Positions 7,582 to 19,938 of a stretch of DNA of 64,000 nt are shown one piece after another. The stretch comes from Klebsiella sp. BIGb0407 (lineage in GTDB: Bacteria > Pseudomonadota > Gammaproteobacteria > Enterobacterales > Enterobacteriaceae), in the NCBI RefSeq assembly GCF_024807845.1, contig NZ_JANUEQ010000005.1:367028-431027 (forward strand), read 5' to 3'. A program made the position numbers and the translations under genes. Every line of letters begins with the position of its first letter. The first letter of the stretch is position 1. The notes under the pieces are model-generated. The model worked only from the letters and a program-made list of their open reading frames with translations. It searched no databases and had not been told where the DNA came from.

Positions 7582-9912
7582 TTAGCGTTTTTTACCGAAA
7601 GCAGCGCTCAGAGCATCGCCCATAGCACTGTTGCCAGCAGAGGAAGAGGTATTACTGCGTCCCCTTGGCGCTGCTGCCGGTTTTTTCTGCTCACGACCAC
7701 TCGGGCCTGAAGAGCGGCGGCTGTTACTCTCACCTGGCTGCTCATCAAGGCGCATAGTCAAAGCGATACGTTTCCGTTGTAAGTCAACCTCCATCACTTT
7801 GACTTTAACGATATCTCCTGCTTTGACTACTTTATGTGGATCGTCGACAAACTTGTCTGCCAGTGAAGAGATATGTACCAGTCCGTCCTGATGCACGCCA
7901 ATATCAACAAAGGCACCAAAGTTGGTGACGTTGGTGACAGCACCCTCGAGAACCATTCCCGGTAACAGATCGTTGAGGGTTTCTATTCCTTCGGCGAACT
8001 GAGCAGTTTTAAATTCCGGACGTGGATCGCGACCCGGTTTTTCCAGCTCTTTGATAATATCAGTCACTGTTGGTAAGCCAAATCGCTCATCGGTGAATTG
8101 ACTGGCTTTTAAATCCCGCAGCGCACTGCCATTGCCCATCAAGTCCTGTAATGCCTGGTTAGTCGCGGCCAGGATACGCTCGACAATCGGATAGGCTTCC
8201 GGGTGAACGGTTGACGCATCCAGAGCGTTATCTCCGTGATTGATACGCAGGAAGCCCGCACACTGTTCAAAAGCCTTAGGCCCCAGGCGGCTGACCTTTA
8301 GCAGTTGCTGACGGTTACGGAACTGACCATTTTCATCACGCCAGGTCACAATATTCTGCGCCATCATACGGGTCAGACCGGCAACACGGGTCAGCAGAGG
8401 AACTGAAGCGGTGTTGAGATCAACGCCGACGGCGTTTACGCAGTCTTCCACTACCGCGTCGAGTTTTTTAGCAAGCTGACTCTGGCTGACGTCATGCTGA
8501 TACTGGCCGACACCAATAGATTTCGGATCGATTTTCACCAGCTCAGCCAGGGGGTCTTGCAGACGACGGGCAATCGACACGGCGCCACGTATCGAAACGT
8601 CCAGGTCCGGAAACTCCAGCGCAGCCAGTTCTGATGCTGAATAGACCGATGCACCCGCTTCACTGACGATAACTTTCTGAGCGCCGCTAATGGCAGGATA
8701 CTGCTGTTGTACTTCAATGAAGAAACGCTCTGTTTCCCTTGATGCGGTTCCGTTACCAATCGCCACTAATTCTACACGGTGCTTTTCACATAATGCGGCA
8801 ACGGCCGCCGCCGCTTTAGCCGTCTGACCGGTATGAGGATAGATAGTATCGGTGGCGACCAGTTTACCTGTGGCATCGACCACGGCAACTTTGACCCCGG
8901 TACGCAGGCCAGGATCGAGTCCCATAGTTGCACGCAGACCAGCGGGGGCGGCCATCAGTAAATCACTGAGGTTACGTGCGAAAACGTTAATCGCTTCTTC
9001 TTCAGCGCGTTCGCGCACCGTACCCATTAACTCGGTTTCAAGATGCATCAGGATTTTAATGCGCCAGGTCCAGCTCACTACGGCACGACGCCAGCTATCT
9101 GCCGGGGCGTTATTTAAGCGTAATTTGAGGTGGTCGATAATCAGTTGTTCGCAATAGCTCTCACGAGGTGGTTCATCAAACTGCGGGTCGGCATTGAGTG
9201 ACAGCTGGAGTATATTTTCGTTACGGCCACGAAACATAGCGAGTGCGCGGTGGGAGGGAACGGTTGAGACCGGCTCATGGTGATTAAAGTAGTCACGGAA
9301 CTTTGCGCCTTCCTCTTCTTTGCCTGAGACGACTACGGAGACGAAGTGAGCTTGTTTCCATAAATAATCACGTACTTTTGCCAGCAAGGCAGCATCTTCA
9401 GCAAAACGCTCCATCAGAATATAGCGTGCGCCATCCAGTGCGGCTTTGGTATCAGCAATACCTTTATCAGCATCCACATACTGGGCTGCTTCTTGTTCCG
9501 GGGAACGCGAGGCATCATTCCAGAGCAGGTCTGCTAAGGGTTCCAGCCCGGCTTCAATCGCTATTTGTCCGCGTGTACGACGCTTTGGTTTGAAGGGCAG
9601 GTAAAGGTCTTCGAGTTCCGTTTTGCTCAAGGTGCTGTTGATAGCGTTTGCCAGTGATTCACTGAGTTTCCCTTGCTCATCAATCGACTTAAGAATCACT
9701 TTACGCCGGTCTTCCAGTTCCCGTAAGTAGCCCAGACGGGTTTCCAGTTGACGCAATTGGGTGTCATCCAGTCCACCGGTGACTTCTTTACGATAGCGAG
9801 CGATAAAAGGTACGGTATTTCCTTCATCCAGCAAACGAACTGCAGCTTCTACCTGTTCGTTTCTGGCCCGCAGCTCATCCGCAATAATGCGGCAAAGTGA
9901 ATCATTCATCAT
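7582..9912 (-). CDS. tex: Tex-family RNA-binding transcription accessory protein (YhgF)
   Basis: The 776-residue protein matches E. coli YhgF along its length. Order of parts: N-terminal helical Tex domain beginning [10 protein letters not shown] (residues 1-190), a YqgF/RNase H-like domain around [16 protein letters not shown] (about 325-450), helix-hairpin-helix repeats around [12 protein letters not shown] and [13 protein letters not shown] (about 500-560), and an S1 RNA-binding domain with [16 protein letters not shown] (about 650-725), followed by a basic Ser/Arg-rich tail. Tex proteins bind nucleic acid and affect transcription and stress tolerance; the exact E. coli role is not settled. 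Two consecutive ATGs occur at the start. It lies downstream of greB on the same strand. Confidence 0.95.
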   Translation of the reverse strand: MMNDSLCRIIADELRARNEQVEAAVRLLDEGNTVPFIARYRKEVTGGLDDTQLRQLETRLGYLRELEDRRKVILKSIDEQGKLSESLANAINSTLSKTELEDLYLPFKPKRRTRGQIAIEAGLEPLADLLWNDASRSPEQEAAQYVDADKGIADTKAALDGARYILMERFAEDAALLAKVRDYLWKQAHFVSVVVSGKEEEGAKFRDYFNHHEPVSTVPSHRALAMFRGRNENILQLSLNADPQFDEPPRESYCEQLIIDHLKLRLNNAPADSWRRAVVSWTWRIKILMHLETELMGTVRERAEEEAINVFARNLSDLLMAAPAGLRATMGLDPGLRTGVKVAVVDATGKLVATDTIYPHTGQTAKAAAAVAALCEKHRVELVAIGNGTASRETERFFIEVQQQYPAISGAQKVIVSEAGASVYSASELAALEFPDLDVSIRGAVSIARRLQDPLAELVKIDPKSIGVGQYQHDVSQSQLAKKLDAVVEDCVNAVGVDLNTASVPLLTRVAGLTRMMAQNIVTWRDENGQFRNRQQLLKVSRLGPKAFEQCAGFLRINHGDNALDASTVHPEAYPIVERILAATNQALQDLMGNGSALRDLKASQFTDERFGLPTVTDIIKELEKPGRDPRPEFKTAQFAEGIETLNDLLPGMVLEGAVTNVTNFGAFVDIGVHQDGLVHISSLADKFVDDPHKVVKAGDIVKVKVMEVDLQRKRIALTMRLDEQPGESNSRRSSGPSGREQKKPAAAPRGRSNTSSSAGNSAMGDALSAAFGKKR

Positions 9913-10004
9913 GGTATTTAATCTACTCCTGGGCGGAAAATTCAGGGACAGTTATACGGACTGATAGCAATAATTTCCAGCAACTCTCCCTGTTGTATCA
10001 AGAT

Positions 10005-10490
10005 TCAGACTACGTCTGATTTTAGGTAGCGGATGTCATTCACGTACCAGGTGGCCTCACCGGCAGGGGTCTGAACGGTCGCCACGTCACCACACTCTTT
10101 TTTCAATAGTGCACGTGCCATGGGAGAATCTATTGAAATGTAGTCTCTGCGCCCAAATATCTCATCGTAGCCGACAATGCGAAAACTCAGCGTATTACCG
10201 TCGTCGTTTTCAATTTCGACCCAGGCGCCAAAGAAGATTTTGCCTTCCTGCTGAGGGGAGTAATCAACGATTTTGAGTTGTTCAAGGCATTTAGTGAGGT
10301 AACGCACTCGGCGGTCTATTTCCCGCAGGCGCTTTTTATTGTATTGATAATCAGCATTTTCGCTACGATCGCCAAGGCTTGCTGCCCAAGTCACTTTTTT
10401 TGTGACTTCAGGGCGGTCAATACGCCACAAATAGTCCAGCTCTTGTTTGAGCTTATCGTAACCTTCACGGGTAATAAGGGGCGTTTTCAT
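10005..10490 (-). CDS. greB: Transcription elongation factor GreB
   Basis: GreB binds the secondary channel of RNA polymerase and stimulates cleavage of backtracked transcripts. The 161-residue product starts MKTPLITREGYDKL; the ATG at 10490 fits the family start, while the open frame begins five codons earlier. The N-terminal antiparallel coiled coil (about residues 1-75) carries the tip acidic pair in GDRSENADYQY, and the C-terminal FKBP-like globular domain follows (SIDSPMARALL). It is divergent from ompR with 236 nt between starts. Confidence 0.96.
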   Translation of the reverse strand: MKTPLITREGYDKLKQELDYLWRIDRPEVTKKVTWAASLGDRSENADYQYNKKRLREIDRRVRYLTKCLEQLKIVDYSPQQEGKIFFGAWVEIENDDGNTLSFRIVGYDEIFGRRDYISIDSPMARALLKKECGDVATVQTPAGEATWYVNDIRYLKSDVV

Positions 10491-10726
10491 CTTTTCGCCT
10501 TGCAATGAAGAAACCTATATGGTGATTTAAACCGATACAGCTAAGGGAATGCAATGACAGGGAGAGACAATTAAGTGTCAAAATTGCGCACTATCACACG
10601 GATAAATGATTGTTAAATATGCTTTGTAACAATTTCGACTAGAATATATACCAGATTTGACTGGTCGTATGAACGTAGTTTTTTAAGAATACGCACTCAA
10701 CAGTTCTAGCCTTTGGGAGTATTAAG

Positions 10727-12822
<2,096 letters not shown>

Positions 12823-12833
12823 TATTTAGTCTC

Positions 12834-12864
12834 AAAAAAGGGTTTATGTTATACATAAACCCTT
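12834..12864. terminator. Bidirectional terminator between envZ and pckA
   Basis: AAGGGTTTATG pairs with CATAAACCCTT around a 5-nt loop. Six A's on the left give a U run on the minus strand (for pckA), and AATCTTTAA follows on the plus strand (for envZ). The genes converge here. Confidence 0.8.
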
Positions 12865-12893
12865 AATCTTTAATGCACTTGTTTATCTGAAAG

Positions 12894-14513
12894 TCAGATT
12901 TCCGGGCCCACTTTTACCAGCGCCGCGCCTGCCGGAGTATCGGTATATTTATCAAAATTCTCGATAAATAATCTCGCCAGTTGAGCCGCTTTATCCTGCC
13001 ATAACTCAGGGGAGCTATAAGTTTTGCGCGGATCGAGAATATCGCTATCAACCCCAGCCAGTTCAACAGGAATCGCGAGATTAAATATTGGCAATTGTTT
13101 TGTTGGTGCCTCATCCAGAGAACCGTCAAGAATGGCATCAATAATAGCCCGGGTGTTCTTAATAGAAATCCGTTTTCCTGTTCCGTTCCAGCCGGTATTC
13201 ACTAAATAGGCCTCGGCTCCGGCGGCCTGCATTCGCTTAACCAAAACATCCGCATACTGCGTTGGGTGCAGAGTTAGGAACGCTGCGCCAAAACAAGCTG
13301 AAAAAGTCGGTGTGGGTTCAGTTATACCCCGTTCAGTACCGGCTAATTTTGCCGTAAATCCTGACAGGAAATGATACTGGGTCTGTTCCGGAGTCAGCCT
13401 GGAAACCGGCGGAAGTACACCGAAGGCATCTGCCGTCAGGAAGATAACCTTAGTCGCGTGTCCGGCTTTTGAAATCGGTTTAACGATATTATCGATATGA
13501 TAGATAGGGTAAGAGACACGGGTATTTTCTGTTTTTGAGGCATCATCAAAGTCGACGGAACCATCATCCCGTACCACGACGTTTTCCAGCAAAGCATCCC
13601 GGCGAATGGCATGGTAGATATCCGGTTCAGCCTCTTCGCACAGATGAATGGTTTTGGCGTAACATCCGCCTTCAAAATTAAAGACCCCGTCATCGTCCCA
13701 GCCATGTTCATCATCGCCAATCAGACGACGTTTAGGATCGGTCGATAACGTTGTTTTACCGGTTCCTGACAGCCCAAAGAAGACGGCGACATCTTCTTGT
13801 TCACCGACGTTGGCTGAGCAGTGCATTGCTGCGATACCTTTGAGCGGTAACAGGTAGTTCATGATAGAGAACATCCCTTTTTTCATCTCGCCGCCATACC
13901 AGGTGCCGCCGATAAGCTGCATCCGTTCAGTGAGATTAAAGGCAACGAAGTTCTCTGAGTTAAGTCCCTGTTCTTTCCAGTCCGGATTAGTACATTTAGC
14001 TCCGTTTAGCACCACAAAATCAGGTGTAAAGGTCAGTAGCTCTTCATCTGTGGGACGAATAAACATGTTCTTAACGAAATGAGCCTGCCAGGCCACTTCG
14101 GTAATAAAACGCACGGCAAGACGGGTATCGCTATTGGCGCCACAGAAAGCATCAATAATAAATAAACGCTTACCTGATAGCTCCTGAGCGACCAGGCCTT
14201 TCAGATGTGCCCAAGTTTCTGATGAGAGAGGCTTATTATCGTTTTTGCCTTTACCTTTATCCGCCCACCATAAGGTGTCGCGGGTTGTATCATCGCGGAC
14301 AATATATTTATCCTTCGGCGATCGTCCGGTAAAAATGCCGGTATCTACCGCGATTGCACCTGACGTGGTCTCTCGGCCACGTTCAAAACCTTGTAGTTCG
14401 GGATTGAGTTCTTCACGGTGTAGTGTTTCATAATCGGGATTATAAAGAATTTCGATAACGTCACTAATGCCGTAAGCCTTGAGATCCTGCGGGGTTACCT
14501 TGTTCGCTCGCAT
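12894..14513 (-). CDS. pckA: Phosphoenolpyruvate carboxykinase (ATP)
   Basis: PckA converts oxaloacetate and ATP to phosphoenolpyruvate, CO2 and ADP, the first committed gluconeogenic step. The 539-residue protein shows the kinase-1a P-loop [11 protein letters not shown], the metal/substrate-binding [15 protein letters not shown] and the [22 protein letters not shown] block, all as in E. coli (540 residues). It is preceded by AAGGAGAAGGAC-type SD. It converges with envZ. An imperfect FNR/CRP-like palindrome lies about 125-135 nt upstream. Confidence 0.98.
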   Translation of the reverse strand: MRANKVTPQDLKAYGISDVIEILYNPDYETLHREELNPELQGFERGRETTSGAIAVDTGIFTGRSPKDKYIVRDDTTRDTLWWADKGKGKNDNKPLSSETWAHLKGLVAQELSGKRLFIIDAFCGANSDTRLAVRFITEVAWQAHFVKNMFIRPTDEELLTFTPDFVVLNGAKCTNPDWKEQGLNSENFVAFNLTERMQLIGGTWYGGEMKKGMFSIMNYLLPLKGIAAMHCSANVGEQEDVAVFFGLSGTGKTTLSTDPKRRLIGDDEHGWDDDGVFNFEGGCYAKTIHLCEEAEPDIYHAIRRDALLENVVVRDDGSVDFDDASKTENTRVSYPIYHIDNIVKPISKAGHATKVIFLTADAFGVLPPVSRLTPEQTQYHFLSGFTAKLAGTERGITEPTPTFSACFGAAFLTLHPTQYADVLVKRMQAAGAEAYLVNTGWNGTGKRISIKNTRAIIDAILDGSLDEAPTKQLPIFNLAIPVELAGVDSDILDPRKTYSSPELWQDKAAQLARLFIENFDKYTDTPAGAALVKVGPEI

Positions 14514-14636
14514 TGTCCTTCTCCTTAGCTAATCGATTCTGATTCATATTGTAGGGATACTTGTGAGGTATAGCCGCGATGATCATCATAGATTTTAGAC
14601 GTCATAAAAATTATGCAGTAAAAAAAACTGTAAAAA

Positions 14637-14648
14637 TGATTTAGATCA
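14637..14648. promoter_or_regulatory. TGAT-N4-ATCA palindrome upstream of pckA
   Basis: TGATTTAGATCA is the core of an FNR/CRP-type site in an AT-rich setting about 125 nt upstream of pckA. CRP control of pckA is known in E. coli. The flanking bases (A and G in place of T and A of the FNR consensus) make the assignment weak. Confidence 0.3.
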
Positions 14649-14760
14649 GTTTTCGATGCTGATATTTAGAATGATTAGCAGGGTTAATGCATGGTAAACA
14701 GAATGAAACGCGGTGTAATCACTGAGTGGTTTATTGAGAGCTGGATCGAGTCATGACACA

Positions 14761-14794
14761 GTTTAACCGCTTGCACAGTAGCAAGCGGTTAAAC
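14761..14794 (-). terminator. 14-bp hairpin downstream of hslO
   Basis: GTTTAACCGCTTGC pairs perfectly with GCAAGCGGTTAAAC around a 6-nt loop, 10 nt past the hslO stop. No clear U tract follows on the minus strand, so it may act as a 3' stabiliser or with Rho. Confidence 0.6.
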
Positions 14795-14803
14795 AAGAGG
14801 GGA

Positions 14804-15688
14804 TTAATGAATCTGCGAGTCTGCTGCTGAGGCGTTATTGCGAATAGCAGTAATATCCATTGCATCAAATACATAGTGACTACCACAGTAATCACAGTTC
14901 ATATCAATCTCGCTATCCTCTGCCAGAATATTATCAATTTCCTCGTCTGGTAGCGTTCTGATAGCGGCAGCGCAGCGTTCGCGTGAGCAGCTACAGGTGA
15001 AGACGACACTTTGCGGATCATAAAGCGTCACTTCTTCTTCATGGTACAGCCGCCACAGGACATCGTTAGCAGGAAGTGTCAGTAACTCTTCCGCCTTGAT
15101 AGTGTCGGTTAATGTCGCAAGGTGGTTAAAGTCATCAATCTGAGCATCCTGAGCAGGTAACACCTGCAATAGCATACCTCCGGCTGCGGCTTTACCATCC
15201 ACCGATCCGGTACGGATAAACAGACGGGTAGGTAGCTGCTCGGAACGCATAAAATAATCTTCCAGGCAGGCTGCCAGAGTATCGCCTTCTAAACCAACGA
15301 CGCCTTGATAACGTTCACCTTCCTGCGGGGAAATGGTAATAACCAGATAACCATTGCCGATAAGATCTTTTAGTGAAGCATCATCAGCGACATCACCTTG
15401 TACGCGAGCAACGCCACGCATTTGTTGCTTATTGTTGCCATTAATCACTGCCAGAGTCATCGGGCCATCACCCTGCAACTGAACAGTAATATCACCATCA
15501 AATTTCAGGGTTGCGGTGAGCAGGCTGGTCGCAACCAGCAGTTCACCAAGAATATTTTTAACCGGCTGCGGATAATCGTGATTCTCCATAATCCGTTGCC
15601 AGGTATCAGACACTGTTACCAGTTCGCCGCGAACAGCGTGATTTTCAAACAGGTAGCGATGTAATTGGTCGTGTTGAGTCATCATCAT
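14804..15688 (-). CDS. hslO: Redox-regulated chaperonin Hsp33
   Basis: Hsp33 is a cytoplasmic holdase activated by oxidation and unfolding. The 294-residue product has the N-terminal substrate-binding fold ([17 protein letters not shown]) and a C-terminal redox switch with four zinc-binding cysteines in TCSCSRERC (CxC) and DCDYCGSH-type (CxxC) motifs near residues 230-270. Three in-frame ATGs occur at the start (MMMTQHDQ); the family start corresponds to the second or third. hslR lies 20 nt upstream, forming the yrfG-hslR-hslO operon. Confidence 0.96.
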   Translation of the reverse strand: MMMTQHDQLHRYLFENHAVRGELVTVSDTWQRIMENHDYPQPVKNILGELLVATSLLTATLKFDGDITVQLQGDGPMTLAVINGNNKQQMRGVARVQGDVADDASLKDLIGNGYLVITISPQEGERYQGVVGLEGDTLAACLEDYFMRSEQLPTRLFIRTGSVDGKAAAGGMLLQVLPAQDAQIDDFNHLATLTDTIKAEELLTLPANDVLWRLYHEEEVTLYDPQSVVFTCSCSRERCAAAIRTLPDEEIDNILAEDSEIDMNCDYCGSHYVFDAMDITAIRNNASAADSQIH

Positions 15689-15708
15689 CTCTCTTAGGGA
15701 TGGAGGAA

Positions 15709-16110
15709 TTAGGTATTGCCACTGTGTTTAAATTTCATTAAATCACGGCGCTCTTTTTTATCGGGACGGCGATCCGGGTGCGGCATTGTCAGGGCATTCA
15801 TTTTGCGCGCAAGCGCTATTTTTTCCCGTTTTTCGATGCTTTCTGGCGTTTCCTCATACAGCTGAGTCGCCTCTGATGCCGGGCGGCGCTGATCGGTTAT
15901 GGCCAGAACCTTAATCGTTCGCTGATCGTTTCCCTGGCGTAGTGTTAATACGGCCTGTAGCTCAACCAGTTTACCTGGCTTAGTATGCTGGCCGTTATAA
16001 TGGACTTTCCCACCTTCGACCATTTCTCGAGCCAGAGCGCGAGTTTTATAGATTCGGGCAGCCCAGAGCCATTTATCCAGACGAATACCTGCGGCCGTTT
16101 TTTCTTTCAC
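15709..16110 (-). CDS. hslR: Heat-shock ribosome-associated protein Hsp15
   Basis: Hsp15 binds free 50S subunits carrying nascent chains (blocked by peptidyl-tRNA) and helps recycle them. The 133-residue product carries an S4 RNA-binding domain from about residue 8 ([19 protein letters not shown], with [16 protein letters not shown]) and a basic C-terminal tail. It starts with GTG, which overlaps the TAG stop of yrfG (TAGTG), and a strong AGGAGG precedes it. The length equals E. coli HslR. Confidence 0.95.
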   Translation of the reverse strand: MKEKTAAGIRLDKWLWAARIYKTRALAREMVEGGKVHYNGQHTKPGKLVELQAVLTLRQGNDQRTIKVLAITDQRRPASEATQLYEETPESIEKREKIALARKMNALTMPHPDRRPDKKERRDLMKFKHSGNT

Positions 16111-16790
16111 TACGCCTCCTGGTTCTTAAGTGCAGGAATTAAATCATGATAGTCACTGACTGCGGGATGCCGTTGAAAAACCTGTTCCTCACGATGAGAA
16201 TCAGGATTACTTACCCCCAGGCAGTAACGGATGCCAAAGGTTTTCGCAGCATCAAGAATCGCTTCTGAATCATCAATAAATAGCGTTCTGCTGGCATCCA
16301 GCCCGGTATGTTCAACCACAGCCTGCCATAACCGTTGGTCTTCTTTCGGATAACCAAATGTATGGGTTGAAAGTAATAAATCAAGGTGTGGTTCCAGGTT
16401 GGTATATTTTAGCTTAACCGCCAGGTTATAAGGATGGGCGTTAGTCAGCAGAATACAACGCTTACCCTTTGCCTTAAGAGCCTTTAAAAATGGCAGCGTG
16501 TCGTCACGCAGAGCGGCTTTTGGCCCTTGTTCATCCATCATGGCATAAATATCCAGTTTCAAACGGTCAGCCCAGTAATCCAGGCAGTACCAGTCCAATG
16601 TCTGCTGTACATCATGATATTCGCGCTCAATTAGCTGATGGGCATCCGCCAGTGAAATATTACGCTGCGCACTGAGTGTTTCAGGAACTCGATGTTGCCA
16701 GAAGTGGCTGTCAAAGGATAAATCCAGCAGAGTGCCATCCATATCAAGCAGTAGGGTATCAACCTCCTGCCAGGCAATATCAGTAAGCAT
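16110..16790 (-). CDS. yrfG: HAD-family GMP/IMP nucleotidase YrfG
   Basis: The 226-residue product is a HAD phosphatase with motif I DMDGTLLD, motif II LTNAHP, motif III Lys in FGYPKEDQ and motif IV FIDDSEAILDAA. E. coli YrfG dephosphorylates purine nucleotides such as GMP and IMP. The ATG at 16790 (MLTDIAWQEVD) aligns with the E. coli start; 14 extra upstream codons in the open frame look non-coding. The ribosome binding site is weak. It is followed directly by hslR. Confidence 0.93.
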   Translation of the reverse strand: MLTDIAWQEVDTLLLDMDGTLLDLSFDSHFWQHRVPETLSAQRNISLADAHQLIEREYHDVQQTLDWYCLDYWADRLKLDIYAMMDEQGPKAALRDDTLPFLKALKAKGKRCILLTNAHPYNLAVKLKYTNLEPHLDLLLSTHTFGYPKEDQRLWQAVVEHTGLDASRTLFIDDSEAILDAAKTFGIRYCLGVSNPDSHREEQVFQRHPAVSDYHDLIPALKNQEA

Positions 16791-16853
16791 AAATAAGTGA
16801 CTCGATGAAAAAAGAGAGAACCAAGGTAGCACAAATTAACGAAGTAACAGGGA

Positions 16854-18992
16854 TCAGCGTCCCAGGCGTAATGGCGCCGAAGATTTTAAGCAGCGATCAT
16901 AGTAGCGTTGGATCTTGCCCAGACGTCTTCGGTCACGGCGATAGCGGTTAATAGCAATAACACTACTCACTGCATAACAGATCAGCATCGACAACAGTAA
17001 GAGTGAAATAATGATATAACGCCAGTGACTGTTGGTATCACTGATGCTTTGTAAAACAACGTGTTGGGTGCCATTGGTGTCGGTATGAATACTGGTGATC
17101 ACGCCTTTAGCTACAAAAGGAATTTGCGACAGAGTCTTCGCCAGGCTCATAAACTCAGCCCATTGCTCCTGGGCTGGGTAGTCATACAAAGAGTTCTGTG
17201 GCAGCGCATGAATAGTCAGATCCCTTCCATCATCATTGATAATCACATAACCTCCTGAAATTGGAGCATTCAGTGTTTGCGCAGCACGAATGATATCGCG
17301 GACAAAGAAGGGAGCCGTGGAGGTGATAACCAGGTTATTTAATGACTCGGCACTGACTGGACGTAATACCACATTTACGCCGACGAGTTTGCCAGCTTCT
17401 GCTCGTTTCACCAGAGTATTCCAGTCTTTCGTATTACCCAGGTTGATAAGCGCATTTTTCAGCCGGAGACAGTCCCCCTCAGCCAGGCATAAGGCTTGAG
17501 TGTTTTCGACAATGCCAGAAAAATTATTCAGAAGTACCATATCTGATTTCTGGATAGCCGCTTCCAGCTGTGGATTAACCCGGTTATGATTCTCTTTTGT
17601 ACTTGATGGGCTAATCTGCGCTTTCACGACTTCGGTCAGTGCCAGCGCTTGTTGAGTCATCTTTGAATCAACTAATAGTTGAGGATCTGCCGATTTCCAC
17701 CTGATTTTTGAACAGTCAAAAGGAAGATAAGACGGATTCTGATGAGCAGAATATCCGTCCGGAGTATTAATATGGCAGGCACCGATACCACTGACTTTTA
17801 GAGTATCCCCGACGTGAAGCGCATATTTATTTAATTCACCGAGGCTGGATACTTCTACTGTTTTAGCACCACTAAACCAGGATGTGCTGATTTTTAACGG
17901 CATTTCGAGCGGTACCCACATCACCATCATCAATAGCGTAATGAGTGAACCACAAGCGATAATTAGCGGCCGCAGCCAGCGCTGCAGTGGGAATAACCGT
18001 ACTTCCTCATGAAGCGAAAGGAAGGCTCCCTGGCGTACAACATGGCCCCCCAGATAGATATCAATATCGGTTTTTTGTCCCAAGTCCTGGGTGATATAAG
18101 GTTGCCAGTATGCGGGATAGACGAGGTCGATAATGCCTAATGAAATATTATTTATCTGGTCATTATTAGACTCGCCAAAGAGTCCCCAGCGCTTGGGGAT
18201 GCCACGTAAACTATGTATCTCACGTAACTGAAGCGTTGTGGCAGAAGAATAAATACTCAGCAAACTGGCTGCGATGAGTAGCAGAGCACTGCCAACCAGC
18301 CACGGCATAAGTATTGATGGTCCGAGAACACTGAGCACCAGAATAAAAAAGGCAATACAAATCAGGATAGCCTCTGGTACTTGCCGGGAGGCATTCAAAG
18401 CATGTTCTTCAGGGGTTTCCTGACGTATGGCGAGCAACTCAATGGGCTCGCTCTCTTCCCGGAGCATAAAGGCCTGCGGACTGGAGCGATCCGGCGCGAT
18501 ATCCTGGGATGTTTCCTGGCTGTAATTTTGTAAGGTATGACCATTGAGGGCGATAACCAATGGCAAGGTATCGGTGAGTATCAGCTCAACATCATTGTCA
18601 TTGGTAATATATTGTTCCCAAAGCAGGGGCAGATGCACTTCTGTTGAGTCCAGATAAAAGCGCCACTGATTGGTATCGTCAACAGAAAAACCATAACGTG
18701 TAATTGCATGGGTGAGAGAAATAACCGTATGACTCTTACTGCTAAGTTTCAGCTGTGATGGTGGAGCGCTGGCCCCTGAAGGCGTTATCATGTCTTGAGT
18801 GCGTGAGGATAACTCAAGATAATTTTCAATTGTGGCAAGTTCTTCCTGAGTGAGCTTGCGTGTTTTCGCTCCGGTAAACGAAGGATCACGCTGAACATAA
18901 ACGCGTCTTCTCAGGGTGTGCCATATCACTCCCCCAGCAATCAGGAAGCATGTCAGCATCGCCAGTAATAGAAGTAATGGGATACTCATCAT
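16854..18992 (-). CDS. igaA: Inner-membrane Rcs-inhibitor IgaA
   Basis: IgaA (YrfF/UmoB) is an inner-membrane protein that keeps the Rcs phosphorelay off through RcsD, and is relieved by RcsF on envelope stress. The 712-residue protein has an N-terminal TM (about 5-25), a cytoplasmic domain, a TM pair around 205-250, a further TM near 345-365, a large periplasmic domain with four conserved Cys (ACHINTP, FDCS, ALCLAEGDC) and a C-terminal TM around 650-670. It matches E. coli over its length. It is divergent from nudE. Confidence 0.95.
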   Translation of the reverse strand: MMSIPLLLLLAMLTCFLIAGGVIWHTLRRRVYVQRDPSFTGAKTRKLTQEELATIENYLELSSRTQDMITPSGASAPPSQLKLSSKSHTVISLTHAITRYGFSVDDTNQWRFYLDSTEVHLPLLWEQYITNDNDVELILTDTLPLVIALNGHTLQNYSQETSQDIAPDRSSPQAFMLREESEPIELLAIRQETPEEHALNASRQVPEAILICIAFFILVLSVLGPSILMPWLVGSALLLIAASLLSIYSSATTLQLREIHSLRGIPKRWGLFGESNNDQINNISLGIIDLVYPAYWQPYITQDLGQKTDIDIYLGGHVVRQGAFLSLHEEVRLFPLQRWLRPLIIACGSLITLLMMVMWVPLEMPLKISTSWFSGAKTVEVSSLGELNKYALHVGDTLKVSGIGACHINTPDGYSAHQNPSYLPFDCSKIRWKSADPQLLVDSKMTQQALALTEVVKAQISPSSTKENHNRVNPQLEAAIQKSDMVLLNNFSGIVENTQALCLAEGDCLRLKNALINLGNTKDWNTLVKRAEAGKLVGVNVVLRPVSAESLNNLVITSTAPFFVRDIIRAAQTLNAPISGGYVIINDDGRDLTIHALPQNSLYDYPAQEQWAEFMSLAKTLSQIPFVAKGVITSIHTDTNGTQHVVLQSISDTNSHWRYIIISLLLLSMLICYAVSSVIAINRYRRDRRRLGKIQRYYDRCLKSSAPLRLGR

Positions 18993-19335
18993 TTACTCAT
19001 CAAACGATCGTTTTATCCATCAAGGTCAGCAAACTTTACCTCTTATAATGTTGAATTTTATTATGTTGTTATCGGCGGATGAGTCTTTTTTCTTAAATTG
19101 CTTTTTGACAATTCGCCTAAATTAGCATCATGCTAGCAAACTGACATCGAATTAAACATAAGTTAAATCCTATTTACTTATCACAATCTTGACATTGTGA
19201 AACTCACATGCTGCTGTACTATGAGCTGGCATTCAGAGTTAACGCTCAGAATGTAAATAATAAATATGTGCGTTGCGCAGAGGGCATGGCATATCGCACA
19301 ATCACTTAACTGTCCCACTGTTTAACTCCAGTCAC
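18993..19335. other. Divergent igaA-nudE intergenic region
   Basis: This 343-nt AT-rich gap must hold promoters for both divergent genes. A TTGACA occurs at about 19189, but no convincing -10 at 16-18 nt follows. No RNA gene or further coding region was recognised. Confidence 0.4.
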
Positions 19336-19896
19336 ATGACAAAAATACTAAAAAAACCGACAATTTTACATGTAGAAACTGTGGCGCGTTCGCGGCTATT
19401 TACTATTGAAACGGTAGATCTGGAGTTCAGTAATGGTGTGCGTCGGGTTTATGAACGCATGAAGCCGAGTTCCCGGGAAGCAGTTTTGATTGTTCCGATT
19501 GTTGATGACCATATTATTCTGATTCGTGAGTATGCCGTTGGCACTGAGTCCTATGAACTCGGTTTTCCTAAGGGGCTTATCGATGAAGGCGAATCTGTTA
19601 TTGACGCCGCAAACCGCGAGCTGAAAGAAGAAGTGGGTTTTGGAGCCAGCGAGCTGACTTTTATTACCCGGCTGGGTATGGCACCTTCTTACTTCTCAAG
19701 CAAAATGAACATTGTGATTGCTGAAGGCTTATATGAAGAGTCCCTTGAAGGGGATGAACCTGAAGAGCTTCCACAAGTTCGCTGGCCGCTCGCCAATCTG
19801 ATGGCGTTGCTTAATGAACAGGACTTCACTGAAGCGCGGAATGTCAGCGCTCTGTTTCTGCTGCGGGAATGGTTAAAAGAGCGGGGACGTTTATAG
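19336..19896 (+). CDS. nudE: ADP compounds hydrolase NudE
   Basis: NudE is a Nudix pyrophosphatase acting on ADP-ribose, NADH and diadenosine polyphosphates. The 186-residue product (E. coli length) has the Nudix box GLIDEGESV..AANRELKEEVGFG. The ATG at 19336 gives MTKILKKPTILHVETVARSRL; the open frame continues 21 codons upstream without homology. It converges with mrcA through a shared terminator. Confidence 0.96.
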   Translation: MTKILKKPTILHVETVARSRLFTIETVDLEFSNGVRRVYERMKPSSREAVLIVPIVDDHIILIREYAVGTESYELGFPKGLIDEGESVIDAANRELKEEVGFGASELTFITRLGMAPSYFSSKMNIVIAEGLYEESLEGDEPEELPQVRWPLANLMALLNEQDFTEARNVSALFLLREWLKERGRL

Positions 19897-19904
19897 TTTA
19901 TAAA

Positions 19905-19931
19905 ACATCAAGGGGCTAAGCCCCTTGATGT
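19905..19931. terminator. Bidirectional terminator between nudE and mrcA
   Basis: ACATCAAGGGGC pairs perfectly with GCCCCTTGATGT around a TAA loop, between convergent stops. Moderately T-rich sequence follows on both sides. Confidence 0.75.
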
Positions 19932-19938
19932 CTCTGAC

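Noticed and set aside
19189..19240. sigma-70 promoter before nudE
   Set aside because: TTGACA is present but no acceptable -10 lies at 16-18 nt.
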